Below are positions 21,468 to 32,071 of a stretch of 64,000 bases of DNA, piece by piece (the stretch's first letter is position 1; the number at the start of each line of letters is the position of its first letter). Position numbers and translations under genes: made by a program. The notes under the pieces were generated by a model. That model was not told the DNA's origin. It made no database searches and was given only the letters and a program-made list of their open reading frames with translations. Source of the DNA: Pisolithus tinctorius (lineage: Eukaryota > Basidiomycota > Agaricomycetes > Boletales > Pisolithaceae); the NCBI GenBank assembly GCA_024663395.1, contig JANFAH010000012.1:1426001-1490000 (forward strand), in the 5' to 3' direction.

Positions 21468-22121
21468 TGTGAGGAATCCGCATTCCCTGGACGCATAAGC
21501 CCTATCATTAACCGTTCCGTGACTACTGTTATGTCCGCTCCCCTCTCGCGTCCACCGTTGTTCACACGCTACCTTCCCACGCCCTCGCTCCCTCTCGCGC
21601 AATGCTGTACCCACGGCTGCTGTGCTCTGGTTGTTGTTTTTCCTCGGACTCTTTTTCTTATCACGGTCTCTATTTCTTTAGTGCCTGTAGTTATACCCTC
21701 GGCCTCTGTTTGGCCTGTCTTCTGTGTATGCACTGTCGCGCAGCTTTCCCTTACTGTAGCCTGTCTTACTTAGGTTCCGGGTTTGCCTGGACTATAAAAC
21801 CCTGTACTTAGGTACAGAATGATACCTTTTGGCACTCGGAAGGTCACCACGAGTTTCTTGTCCACTTTGTCTATGCCGCACATCTCGCATTCCGCCGCGC
21901 ACGAACTACGTATACCGCTCGCACCGCTCGCATCGCCAATACTACTCCGCGGACCACGCCGCACATGTCACGAAACACTACTGCTACAAAGCGCTGGGTC
22001 TCTCCTTCTAGTCCCGACAGTCCAGAATCCCTTGGGACAAACAATTCGTTCCCTTCATTTTTTATTGTTGTTATCTAAGCCATCTAGCTCGTGTTATACA
22101 GCTACTTGGACTTTTCCTACA
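21468..22121 (+). repeat. LTR C, inverted LTR of the Gypsy 1 family
   Basis: A 654-bp LTR in plus orientation, TGTGAGGAATCC ... CCTACA, with TATAAAA at 21793-21799. With LTR B it makes a palindrome with arms of about 655 bp and a 178-bp spacer. No gag or PBS follows, so it is the end of a copy otherwise lost. Confidence 0.88.
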
Positions 22122-22759
22122 ACGGTACTCAACTCCAGCTCTCAGTGCTCAGCACTCAGCTCCAGCTCCAGCTCCTGTGCCAACGTTCAACATTCACTGG
22201 CACCCACCATTGTCATCATTTGGAAATGGTCGGTATGGCGCCATGTCTACTATCATCGACAAAGCAATACAGGCCTTTCTCCTTTCATCTCATCATTAGC
22301 AGCTCCCTGCCATTTATATGCGACAGTTTTGCCCACCATCTTCTTTCCTGTGTGCCGCCATGAAGGTCCCTTCCAGTCACATAAGTGTAAACTCCCGCCA
22401 GGCTGCAGCTCCCTATCGTTTGCCTGCGAAATGTGCAATAGAGGTAGGTTTTACTGATCCAGACTATTCCGGTGCTTAGCTGTTTTGCATAAGGTATCAC
22501 CCATTCATTGCACATCCTTTCCTCGGGACAAGCCCCTAGCAAGAGTCGATGATTACTTCTTCCAAATAAATGTGGCAGCTATAGATGTAAAGTACCGGTA
22601 CCTTCTACTTGTGGATGGATGATACTTACACTGCGCCTTGTAGTCAATTCCCATTTGCTGAGAGTGCTTCCCATCTAATCAGCATCATTTACCATGTCTT
22701 TCAAGGTGCGTCGCAGTGTTATTCATTAGCGAGCATTGAATTTATAAGCTGATAGGCGA
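22122..22759. other. No recognisable gene
   Basis: It begins with a short run of CTCAG/CTCCAG repeats (22,130-22,190), then has open frames on the plus strand up to 22457 without recognisable motifs. It could be a decayed gene. Confidence 0.25.
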
Positions 22760-23317
22760 GTGGACACTGTCGACGTTGCTGTGGTGTACCAGACAACAAA
22801 CCTGGCACCAAGTCTATCTACAGTTTGCAACAGTAGATCCCCTTCTCAATCATTGTCACCATTATCATGCCTCTCTGGTGGAAATGATGCTTTGCCATTT
22901 TGTGAAACAACTCTGGCCAACTTCAATTGTAGTGTCGTCTGTAGAGGAGATCATGATCAAATGATGGTTGCATCGCCCTCATCCAGTTTGGGCCCCATTC
23001 GGCATGAGCGCAAGATCCAGAACGAAAATATGTATATGCATTGGTATACTTCTCATGGGCCTGGTCCCATTCAGTACCCTCCTGCTGATCTGGAGGTCGA
23101 ACACACTGACCTCTACCTCCATCTATGGGGTGAGTCTGCAGTGCAAGTATGGATGTGGAATCGCAACAAGGAATTATGGGAACCTGCCAAAGAAGGCAAA
23201 GCTCACCCTGTTCTGCCCAGGCGTAGGTTGCGGCTACAAATGCGGGAGGAGCCAAGTTGGATCATGAGAAAGACTGCTACAATGTACAGGGGTAAACAGA
23301 AGTGTGAGGTTCAGTAG
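22760..23317 (+). CDS. Unrecognised open frame, 185 codons
   Basis: A continuous frame starting MDTVDVAVVYQTTNLAP. I do not recognise it. An overlapping frame at 22968-23267 has a cysteine pattern (CKYGCG then CPGVGCGYKC) that may belong to the original gene, so the longer frame may be accidental or the two may be frameshifted parts of one gene. No introns were assigned. Confidence 0.25.
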   Translation: MDTVDVAVVYQTTNLAPSLSTVCNSRSPSQSLSPLSCLSGGNDALPFCETTLANFNCSVVCRGDHDQMMVASPSSSLGPIRHERKIQNENMYMHWYTSHGPGPIQYPPADLEVEHTDLYLHLWGESAVQVWMWNRNKELWEPAKEGKAHPVLPRRRLRLQMREEPSWIMRKTATMYRGKQKCEVQ

Positions 23318-24289
23318 GCAGGTGTATTGAGCGGCTGACATACATGCACATATTCATGTTGTTTACATTTACACCTGAGTTGAAATGATATGTTCCCCTG
23401 GAAAACACTCTCTCACTGTTCGTGTGCAATAAACACTATTATTTTGCCCAGATGATTATCGAGGTCGTACATAGAAGGATGTGGGCTGCTCAACTGATCG
23501 ATATGAATCATTATCACATTCTTTGCCGACAACTTTACTGTTGATGTCACCACCACTCTGGCAGTGGACATCCGACTTGGAGAATGCACATTCCCATAGC
23601 ATAATGGGGAGAGTGTCTGCCATTTGGTACTCCATGCCCAACAAGGTCAAGGACACTGACTGGCGCAACAAGATTGACCCAGGTAACAAGGATACAATGA
23701 CAGAAGTCTGTGAACTGTTTGGTTAGATCAAGCTTGGAGAGGTTCCGGAAGTCAGTTCACCAACAAGGCAGTTGGTGGCACATTGTATAAGGGAGATGTG
23801 AGCAGCAAAGAAGTACCTGTAGCGATGGCATTTACAATTAAATCAGGTTGAGAAGGAGGCGGTGACAGGGGACTTGTGAGAATGTGGATAGTCAGAAGAA
23901 GTCAATGGCTTAGAATGGGAAGACGTCCAGAGCCAGATTTACCTTTCTTGTGCCCTGTGCATGGACTGGAGTCGGTTGAACAGGGCTAAGGGTGCAATTC
24001 ATTTTGGGCTCAAGGCTATCGCAGCAGATTCCAATGCAGTCGCTGCCTGACATCCTCATATACGGTGAGTGATCACTGGGGTAATCCTGCCATGGATGGT
24101 CAATCATTCAAATGACAATGGCGGAGCAGTGAAATAGTCTACCATACTGTCGATCCCCAGTGATATCTTGCATAGGGACAGACACCACTGGCACCCTCAG
24201 CATTCAAATGAGCACCTTACAAAAAAGGAAATTGCTGCAATAGGTTTCGTTTTACTGCATTATCGATTAAACAACCCACCTTAGCATCT
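23318..24289. other. No gene recognised
   Basis: Only short frames on both strands, none with family motifs; A/T-rich with no obvious repeats. Confidence 0.25.
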
Positions 24290-24320
24290 GTGGTACTGAG
24301 TATCTCGTTGCAGTGCAATC

Positions 24321-25200
24321 ATGGCCAGGCAACAACAGTACAAGATTTGTGGGTGCCATATTCACGGTTGCTGCAGGGGCCACTCGCGAGATCCTCTGAT
24401 GAATGTATCCATCTCGGGTGTTCTGTTGAAGCCATCTACTCATGCTCGCCATCAACACGACAAAGAACTGTTGCAGCAACATCGCCAATCTGTGGAAAAT
24501 GAGGGTGTGGAAAATAGGATTTTATTGGCATCCCTTAAAACACCGCAGTTAGATGCTACTGTAGCGTCCAGGACCAACTTATCGACCATCCTTGACACTG
24601 CTTCTATGGATGTTGAACATGGTTCGTTCTCCAGCAGTACATTTCATTAAATGAGCTTTGATTTATCTAAATCCAGGTGGTCCATCCATTGATTGTTCTA
24701 TTGTTGTAAATACCCTCCAAGCACCTCAGCTGGTCACATCTAGGACTGACTCATTGACCATCCCCAGTGTTCCCATCAACATTAATCTGTCTGTTGATTG
24801 TCCCACCAACACAAATACCCCCTTGATGTTCATGCTTGCACGTCATTGCGATAATGCTCCTATGGATGTTGAACATAGGTTGTCTTCCAGCAGTAGGTTT
24901 AATTAAATGAGCATTGATTTATCTAGATACAGATGGTCCATCCATCGATTTGACCGTCCTTAATGCTCCTGTCAATGTCAATCTGTCTGTTGATCATCCT
25001 GCTGACGCAAATACCCTCTTGAGGTCTGCACTCACGCATTATCACAAATTGTTCCATGTACATTGGATCGGTGCGAGCTGCCTTCTCACTCAAACGTTAT
25101 TGTTCGAAAGCCAGCCAAATGCCACCTGCTGTTCTCCATCAGCTGCACTGTTCCACCTTTCTTATGCATCTGGAGGCGTTCATGTCTTATTTTGATACCA
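24321..25200 (+). pseudogene. Decayed transposase-like N-terminal region with internal repeats
   Basis: The start MARQQQYKICGCHIHGC, followed by SISGVLLKPSTHARHQ, resembles the zinc-ribbon N-terminus of Agaricomycete transposase-associated proteins. Downstream a block of about 270 bp is repeated imperfectly: ATGGATGTTGAACAT, then TTCCAGCAGTA and ATGAGC.TTGATTTATCTA, at about 24,604-24,680 and 24,861-24,935. The repeats each carry a stop shortly after. The assignment is weak. Confidence 0.3.
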
Positions 25201-25232
25201 TTCGTGACAAATGCATTTATGGTCAAGAATTA

Positions 25233-25745
25233 CATAGGGATGCGCAAAAAGTATCTAATCATCGATGGTGATAAGCTCGCATTTGTCAAACCAACAATCA
25301 GCCCATATATCCTGCAGAAACTGAATGCTGTTGTCATCAGTTGGTTCCTCTGGACTGCCAAAGGCGGAATTGATGCCCTCGATGAGTTCCCAGAGGGTCT
25401 GGGTTTCAGTGGGTTTGTCCATAATGCAGGTCCTGCATACAGGACAGGTATAAAAGACATACGAGACATATTTACACATGAATATAGTGTTGATGTCACC
25501 AACTGAGTACAGAGGGTTCTTGAGGTATTCTGGAATGGTGATGTCGCCATAATTCCCCATGGCATTAGCAATGGACTGCTGGAACCAAGACCAAAGGCAA
25601 GTATGACAGAATGTATGTCCACATTTACCCAGCCTGCATGATCAGAGTTAGCATGACAGTAAAGCCAAAGGCAAAGACTAACACATACATGAATGGTCAC
25701 TGCATGGTGTCACTGCAAAGGGGACACTTGAGTACCATGCTTCTG
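25233..25745 (-). CDS. RING-finger protein gene (C3HC4), partial
   Basis: Exon 1 ends with KCPLCSDTMQ; an intron at 25634-25700 (67 nt, GTGACC donor, CTAAC branch, CATGCAG acceptor) joins in frame to LGKCGHTFCHTCLWSWFQQ, and the second CxxC is YTCPVCRTC. This gives CxxC, C-x-H, CxxC, CxxC, a RING-type zinc fold of ubiquitin ligases. The C-terminal part (TLWELIEGINSAFG) follows. The region upstream of the RING (25,745-26,000) is not clearly open, so the gene may be truncated at its 5' end. Substrate and role are unknown. Confidence 0.65.
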
Positions 25746-26625
25746 TGAATACTGAACTGCACTCGATCAGGGTGAGTATCAGGGACCAACAGCTGTTGGC
25801 ATGGATCGGACTGACCTGATTGACAACTCACTTGAGGTGGTCAAGGTTCTCCTGAGTTTCCCTGATGCTCACCTTTGCTTTATTGACTTCCGCTGTAAGG
25901 CATTCAACTTCCTATTAATGCACATATTCAATGGAGCACTGCAGCATCAATGGAAACATCGTATTACCTGACGAGCTTCAGTGAGCTCATTTGAACTCTT
26001 TCTGCGACATTTATGTGTCAGAGACAGTGGGGTTAGGAGGAAGGCTTGGTGAAGGCTGGCTGGGGGGATAGTCCTGGGACACAACGAGTATGGAGAATGG
26101 GAAATCGAATGGATACAGCCTCAGGGTGAGGCCTCTATCCAGATATTTATCATCCAGACTGATCAGCAGGTTCTTTGTGAGCACGATTTCTATGTGAACA
26201 GGAAGTATATAGACATACTTTACAAAGTCACACATTGACAGGTTGCTTGAAGTGTTCAAAGGCAGGCCTTTGAACACTATGATGCAAGGAGATAGCTGAC
26301 TATTTGTTCCTTTGAGTGTTCAAAGGCAATAGAGTGCTTATGCTTCGAACAGCTCTGAACCTTTGAGTCTCTGAGGCATGATACAAGCTAAACGTTCACA
26401 CTCAACACACACGAGGTATCATTTGATCTATTCTGATGTCTGCTTTGTTAGAGATAGCCGACTGAAAGAGACTGGAGGTGCTCGGATAATGGCACCTCCA
26501 CTTGTTATTTAATAGTCACCAGTCATGTCTTATGATCAGTCACAGGTACTGTCATTCTTGACACAATTCACATTCCCCATGGCTACACCTTTCCCATTCA
26601 GCAACCCACTTGATTTGTTGGTCGG
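25746..26625. other. Mostly non-coding; one minus-strand frame of 88 codons
   Basis: A minus-strand frame at 26011-26277 (MFKGLPLNTSSN start) has no recognised motif and could be an exon of the RING gene or chance. Its start overlaps a 13-bp perfect palindrome. A related TGTTCAAAGGC copy occurs near 26,315. Confidence 0.25.
26251..26278. repeat. 13-bp perfect palindrome with 2-nt spacer
   Basis: AGTGTTCAAAGGC at 26251-26263 and its reverse complement at 26266-26278, separated by AG. Confidence 0.85.
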
Positions 26626-27339
26626 TGTCAAGTCTGGGCCTACTCTGACCAACTCCGATGCTAAACAAGGTCTAGAGAAGGGTTCGGAAGCAAGTCCGAC
26701 ACAGAAGAACAGAACTCCGACTAGCGGAGTGTTGGCAGGAACAAAGACCGCTGAGACAAAGGCGGAGCGGAGTGAGGGTGTCGGGTTTAGCTCGTGCACT
26801 ACCCCCTTGCATGATCTCAGCCCTCGTATTTCAGAGGGAGAGTACAGACGGAGAGTCAGAGATAACTCCGACAGGCAGAAGACGGGATCAGAGGGAGTAG
26901 GAACTAAGTTGATATTCGTACTGAAGAACAGCGGAGTACAGTACATGCTTTTATACTGCTATGGAGGTACTGTAATTGGAATCGGAACTGACATACGGGG
27001 ACTCATAAATTTTCAAGTAAAACTTCCTGGATGACAAATGAAGGGTAGACGGAGGACATATGAATGGGTAACACAGAACATCTAGAAAAGGAAATAGTCC
27101 AGATGCTGGAACATGCGGTGAGCGTGCTGCGGAGTACCTGACTGTGAAGGTAGTCACATGACCCCTCAGAGAATGGACCGCTTGGTCCGGTAGGAGAGAA
27201 ACACAAGTCCGACAACAGTCAGAGCGGAGATGGTTCGTAGATGATAGAAGGTGGGTGGAGTTGGTGCGGAGTGAGTGAATGACCAGCAGAGAAGGTTGCA
27301 GAGTGAGTAAAGACATATGACGAATGCACGGTTATGACA
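26626..27339 (-). repeat. 3' LTR of Gypsy element 2
   Basis: 714 bp, minus-strand sense TGTCATAACCG ... GACTTGACA, preceded by a polypurine tract at 27340-27352. It has the same length as the solo LTR at 7255-7968. Confidence 0.92.
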
Positions 27340-27374
27340 GTGCCCCCCCCTTAGGGCCTGAACCCCTGAAGGCC
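27340..27374 (-). promoter_or_regulatory. Polypurine tract and adjoining hairpin of Gypsy 2
   Basis: In minus-strand sense CCTAAGGGGGGGGCAC runs directly into the LTR start TGTCAT. Just upstream a stem of GGCCT and AGGCC (27355-27374) can form. The same arrangement occurs in LTR element 3 with a different stem sequence. Confidence 0.65.
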
Positions 27375-27532
27375 ATATGTACAGAACAAGATCAACACGA
27401 GTTGATCATTTGAAATTACTTTGATGCCTCGAGGACAATGGCTTTAGCCACAGCAGAGCTCCGTCAGAGTTCGAAGTACCACTTAAAAACACGTGTTAGG
27501 GTACTGAACCTTCGTCCTTTCTTCCCATCATC

Positions 27533-28732
27533 ATGCCTTCCCAGCGCCAGAGCAACACCCCCCAGCCAACCCCCAGCCACGTCCACAACTACTCTCAAGT
27601 CACGGATGAAGAACTGGTCGTCCTTACTGACGATTCCACCAACACCGAGCGGGAGAAGTCTGCAGAGAAGGTGCACCAATGAGAGGAGACTGAGCAGAGA
27701 GAGAGAGAACACAAAGCAGAGCACAAGGCCAAGCGTGAGGAGGCCAAGAGGCAGAAGGCGGAGGAGGAGAGGTTGGAGGAGGAAGAGGAGGCTTGAAGGA
27801 AGAAGGTGGCAGAGGAGGAGGCAGAAAGGCAGAGGCAAAGGGCCTCTGAAGAGAGGGCTCAGGCCAGGCAGGATGAGGCCGCACAAAGGTGAGTGGCAGA
27901 GTGCTGTGAGTCAGGCGGAGCTGACTCGCAGTCTTATTTTCTTAGATTATGCGGCGCGGTGTATGATGTCAACACCACCCAGAGGGTCCCTGGGACCTCT
28001 GTGGTGGTTACCATGACCAGGCGGCCCCCCTGTACTCGCTGTGTAGCGAGCTTGACAGCAGGGCAATGCGAGCCAGGGCAAGGCAAGACCAGGGCTTGCC
28101 TGCCCTGTCACAAGAAAAAGAAGGTATGTAGCTGGACGAGGGAGGACGTGGTGGCAGGGCCATCACGGAAAAGAGTGGGAACAGGGAGCTCACGTGGGGA
28201 GAAGAAGAAGAGACTGCGAGGGAAGGGGAAGGAGAGAGCGACGGAGATGGAAGAGGCAGATGACGAGCAGGAGGCGGGTGGAGAAGAAGATGAGCCTGCA
28301 ACACCACTTGAGGGTCCCTCAGGGGCGGGAGTACACACGCGGTGGGCAGAGTGGGAGAGGGAGCGGCAGCTGCAGGCCATGGAGAAGCAGGCCAAAGCGC
28401 ACGAGACTGCTGTGCTGGCCTTTGAGAGGATGGCAGAGGCAGCGGAGCGGATGGCGGTGGCTGCAGAGCAGACAGTCGACGAGTGGGCACTGTACTGCGC
28501 CTGGGCAGAGTGGGCAGAGATGAGGAGGAGGGAGGATGTGCGAGAAGCCAGGATGGCCGAGCTCGAGCACACAGGCAGAGGATGGAAGAGGCCTCAGTCA
28601 GAGGCGGCGGAAGACAAGAATGAAGAAGCGGATGAAGGTGCAGAGGGGGATAACGAGGAAGAGGAAGAAGTCAGAGGAGAGAAGGAAGGCAGAGAAGGGT
28701 GGCGGAGGACAAGCGATGGAAGAGTAGAGTAG
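27533..28732 (+). pseudogene. Antisense Zn2Cys6-like protein gene within Gypsy 2
   Basis: Opposite strand to gag-pol, reading away from the 3' LTR, tail-to-tail with pol (195 bp apart). Exon 1 is 27533-27888 (MPSQRQSNTPQPTPS start, then a strongly charged helix rich in E, K, R and A); the intron is 27889-27945 (57 nt, GTGAGT donor, CTGACT branch, TTCTTAG acceptor); exon 2 is 27946-28732. Exon 2 has six cysteines, C-x2-C-x8-C-x9-C-x2-C-x6-C (CTRC, QC, ACLPC, KKKKVC), a variant of Zn(II)2Cys6. A basic stretch (AGPSRKR, then RGKGKERA), an acidic segment, a long alanine/glutamate coiled coil and an acidic tail follow. Two TGA codons in exon 1 (after HQ and after EEEEEA) sit where CGA is likely. 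The domain order parallels the gene in Gypsy 1. A DNA-binding role is inferred from the cysteines only. Confidence 0.75.
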
Positions 28733-28734
28733 TT

Positions 28735-28926
28735 TTGTTTTCTTTTTTTTTCTTTTTTTTTTTTTTGTCTTTAGTTTGTATATTTTGTATTACTACGAGA
28801 TAGACTTGTGATTTTGTTTGTGACTCTGAGAAGTGAAACGGATAAGCGGAGAAAAATCTAAAGTACTTAAGGTAGTTTGGTAAGAGGCGGAGTTGGCCCG
28901 CAGAGGAGGTTTATGTAGGCGGAGTA
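28735..28926. other. T-rich spacer between convergent reading frames
   Basis: Holds a run of T tracts (28,735-28,770) just after the antisense gene, probably part of its 3' UTR or polyadenylation region, before the pol stop at 28927. Confidence 0.4.
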
Positions 28927-29069
28927 TTATGGCAGAGGTTGGTACGGGCCAGGTTTGTGTGGATAGCGTTCATGGAAAGCGGACACTATGTCGGAAGCGT
29001 GATCTAGCTCAGTTGCAAGCAACCAAGAGGTTTCTTCATCGGTGTTCTTGTAACCAGCCCAGTGGACTA
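28927..29069 (-). pseudogene. Gypsy 2 pol, C-terminal half of chromodomain
   Basis: Encodes VHWAGYKNTDEETSWLLATE, then ELDHASDIVSAFHERYP, the second half of a chromodomain, and ends at TAA 28927-28929. It is in the same frame as pol upstream of the nested CACTA-type element. Deleting that element with one CTA rejoins LYL to VHWAGY. In such elements the chromodomain steers integration towards histone-marked chromatin. Confidence 0.9.
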
Positions 29070-29619
29070 CACTGGAAGCATTTCTCAATTTCTTTGCTGA
29101 AAACATTTTAAAAAAAGATTGAAAAATGAGACTCTTTAATTTGGGATGTTTTTGTGACAAATATTGTAAAAATATATAGAATTTATATTGTCTATCATGC
29201 CTCACAAAATGCCACCAGAAAATTTTAAACCTTTGCATATAAAAAAATTATGGATGTTCAGCAGAATGATTTTGAACACAATATGCATGATACATTGTAA
29301 ATAATTTTCCAATATATGTCACTTTTTTTTAGAATTAACAATCTGCTTTTTTGTGAGCAGAAAGTTTAGAAACTAGGCAGTATTTATTTAGTTTAAGTAC
29401 TGTATTGCAATGATGAATTGTGTGCTGAAGCTCATATGAAAAACATTCTGCTTTTTTTATGCTCAAACATGTAATATACAGTGAAATATTTTTCAACAAA
29501 AAATCAAATCAGAAATAAAGTCTTTCCACTTTAAAATCATAGGTCAAAACATCAAAAATTATTTCTAGATGAAATATTGAGTATATTATTACACATGCTA
29601 AGAGCAATTGATACAGTAT
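29070..29619 (+). repeat. Left terminal inverted repeat (550 bp)
   Basis: A/T-rich. It is the reverse complement of 32072-32621 and ends internally at GAGCAATTGATACAGTAT. Confidence 0.88.
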
Positions 29620-30296
29620 AAATAAGAAAGTGAGTGATAAGATATACCTAATTAGTGGGGACAAGATTGACTGAGGCTCTGTAAGTGAAAAAATTCAATT
29701 GAGCATTATAACTGAAAGAGAGCATGTTCCCCAAGAATGCCTGTATTGAGTTGAGGCAACATATATTGATTTATCAGGCTCAAGAGATCAATATTTCATT
29801 TTGATTCCATGGCATTGAGCATGTGGTTACATTGTACTAAGATGCACAATGAAGAACAACAATTGAATTAGTCCCTTTGAGAGGTACAAGGGAGTCTTTG
29901 AAACAGGTCATTCAATGCACACAGAATGTAGTATTAAGAAGTGGACTACTGTATAGTTGTAGATCTTGTGACTGCCATTGCTTTCAAGTGCATTGTCACT
30001 TTGAGCCAAGCTGATCATACTACCATCTGAGTATCATCTAAGTATCTGGCAAATTTGATAACAAGTGCCAATTTTGAAATGGGGGTGCATGGATATAGTG
30101 GCCTGTGGGTGGCAATGGAACTAATTTTGCAGTGTTTGTAATTACAATTGTGGCTCCCCCTCATCCTCATCCTGCTGCTCCTGCCAGTGGTTGTCCCATC
30201 CATGGTCTGAGCCTCCCTATACCAAGTGCACATGCCTCCCCTACAGCTCTTCTTTAAATACAGCTTTGTACCAATTTAAGTGCCTTGAGGTCAAAA

Positions 30297-30460
30297 CCTA
30301 ACAGTCAGGACCACTCACTCTGACAAACTCTGACACTCCCAGAGGGCTAGAATCAAAGTGCAGAGGAAGTTTGACAAAGCAGAGAGGCAGAAGTGGCATG
30401 AAGGCATTGGGTTCAGCTTGTGTGCTGCCCCCTTGTATGTTACTCAATGGAGGTCAACAG
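30297..30460 (-). repeat. Relic LTR fragment inside the CACTA-type element
   Basis: Resembles part of the Gypsy 2 LTR: GGTTCAGCTTGTGTGCTGCC and CCCCTTGTATG correspond to GGTTTAGCTCGTGTGCTACC and CCCCTTGCATG in the LTR, and the preceding ACTCTGACAAACTC also matches. It is much more diverged than the intact LTRs. Confidence 0.5.
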
Positions 30461-30931
30461 CTGTCAGTTGGGTGCTCTTAGATGAATATGGAAACTTTGA
30501 ATAGTGCAACAAAAAGGAATATGTACATACTAGTAGCCTCAGGGAATCCACATGCCCCATCAGTGGATTGGAGGTCAGTGATTGCACATAACTAGCTATC
30601 AAGCCATTCTGAGGACATAATAAAGCACAATTAGACAACACCATCAGTGGTAGGCAACTACAGTACAAAAGTCACTCACCTTGGTTCCTTCTGATATGTA
30701 ATCAACCATGTGTTCCAGGGATCAATGTTGATGTGGTACAAATCATGAGTGCTATGTGACAATGCAAGGTCACATGATTTGTCTGAAACCAGCCTTTCAG
30801 GAGCTTTTTTCTCAGTTTCTTTCTGATTATAGTACACCTGTTTTATTAATTGTTTGTGTAATGGATGACTGCATGGCTAATCATAGCTGTCAACACTGGG
30901 GAACTCCTAAATGATGTGCATGAAACTTACT

Positions 30932-31443
30932 TGACTTTCTTGTCAAGGAACTGCTCAGCAGTCTCATGCATCTTTGTAAGTACCATGGATGACAGTTCCT
31001 CAGCACTCTGGAGAGAACATGAGTTGTCTTACTGATCAAAACATTTGCCATGACATATGAATTGTTGGCTCTTGCTACCAATGTCAACCTCAACAGCTGG
31101 TCAAGCATCTGACTTCTCAGCAATTTTGAATGCTCTGTAGACAATATAAGATGCTGTCCTGTTTGACAGTTGTTGCATGTACTAACCAGTGCTTCAAGTC
31201 CTCCTGGACATCCACACCCTTGAACTTGCAGCCAACCAAGCCCTTAAATGTGAAGACAGTGTTGATGGATTAACCACTGCTTGACACTTGGCAGGCAGGC
31301 CAACAAGATGCTCCCCATGTTTTGTGAAGGCCACTACTGATGGGGTTGTCCAGGCACCTTTGGAGTTCTCAGTCACACATGCCTGCTTGCCCTCTATGAT
31401 GGCAATGATGAACTTGTTGTACCAAGGTCAATTCCAACCATGA
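30932..31443 (-). pseudogene. Captured Hsp70 fragment (nucleotide-binding domain start)
   Basis: Minus-strand pieces of an Hsp70: VGIDLGTT (31,443 down), then after a frameshift [20 protein letters not shown] and [19 protein letters not shown],  another shift to [20 protein letters not shown], then PAVEVDIGSKSQQF and SAEELSSMVLTKMHETAEQF ending LDKKVK. These follow the order of the N-terminal ATPase lobe; VGLPAKxQAVVNP resembles the DnaK/mitochondrial type. GTAAGACAAC...CTCCAG and GTAAGTTT after KKVK look like retained introns, so genomic DNA and not a cDNA was captured. It stops before the second ATPase lobe. Confidence 0.8.
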
Positions 31444-31577
31444 GGCTTTCAATAAATGCCAAACTTTTTTTTTCCTGCAGGAGGGTCATCAACATACCAG
31501 TGACTTTGGAGTTCATGTTCCCCATGATTGAGGACCACAGGATGTCCTGTATGAGTGAGGGTGTGGTTCCCAGCATG

Positions 31578-31916
31578 TGTCAAGTCTGAGGTTACCAGGT
31601 TCAAGACTAGACCAGAGACTGGTACAGGCATGAGGCCAAGGGGTCAGGGATCAGAGGGGATCAGGGGTCAGATGGTGGACTGTTTGGACTTAATGAGACT
31701 TATTTGATTTCAGACTGAGGAAATACAGGCCAAGTATCTATGGGTTTACATACTAGGGGTAACTATAGTATGGAGACTGGTAATGCCAGTCTCACAGAGA
31801 TTGGTAACTGATTGGTAAGAATGGTATTAGTAAGTCATGACAAAGATAACCAGAGACTGGGACAGAGATGAGGGCAGACTGGGGACAAGGCTGGGTCAGG
31901 CTCAACCAAAATGACA
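31578..31916. repeat. Possible short LTR-like relic
   Basis: Begins TGTCAAGTCTGAGGTTACC and ends AAAATGACA, like the ends of the Gypsy 2 and element 3 LTRs, but it is only 339 bp and has no matching flanking duplication. It may be an internally deleted LTR. Confidence 0.35.
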
Positions 31917-32071
31917 CTTCATAGCAGCACTTCAAAGCAGTGCTACCTGTGCTAGACCAACTGGGGGTAGGGGTTTGGCAAGGCTGAGGCTGGACTGAGT
32001 GAGTGCAAGGCTGAGTCTGGCTGGGGTCAAGGCATGGCTATGACAGCATGCCATATCTGCATCAGCATACC

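Noticed and set aside
21468..22457. Open frame of 212 codons across LTR C
   Set aside because: It is LTR sequence read through into the flank; the same frame recurs in LTRs A and B in the other orientation.
25480..25560. Second intron in the RING gene (GTGACATC ... TATGCAG)
   Set aside because: Its acceptor would remove part of YTCPVCRTC, the second RING CxxC, so the segment is better read as exon.
26525..27034. Open frame of 169 codons on the plus strand
   Set aside because: It lies almost wholly within the Gypsy 2 LTR, antisense to it, and also appears in the solo LTR at 7.3 kb; LTR sequence, not a gene.
27464..28572. Minus-strand frames opposite the antisense gene of Gypsy 2
   Set aside because: Composition shadows of the Glu/Lys/Arg-rich exons; proline/leucine-rich without motifs, whereas the plus strand has introns and a cysteine cluster.
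28735..28775. T-run as a bacterial-type terminator
   Set aside because: No stem precedes it and the organism is a fungus; more likely 3' UTR.
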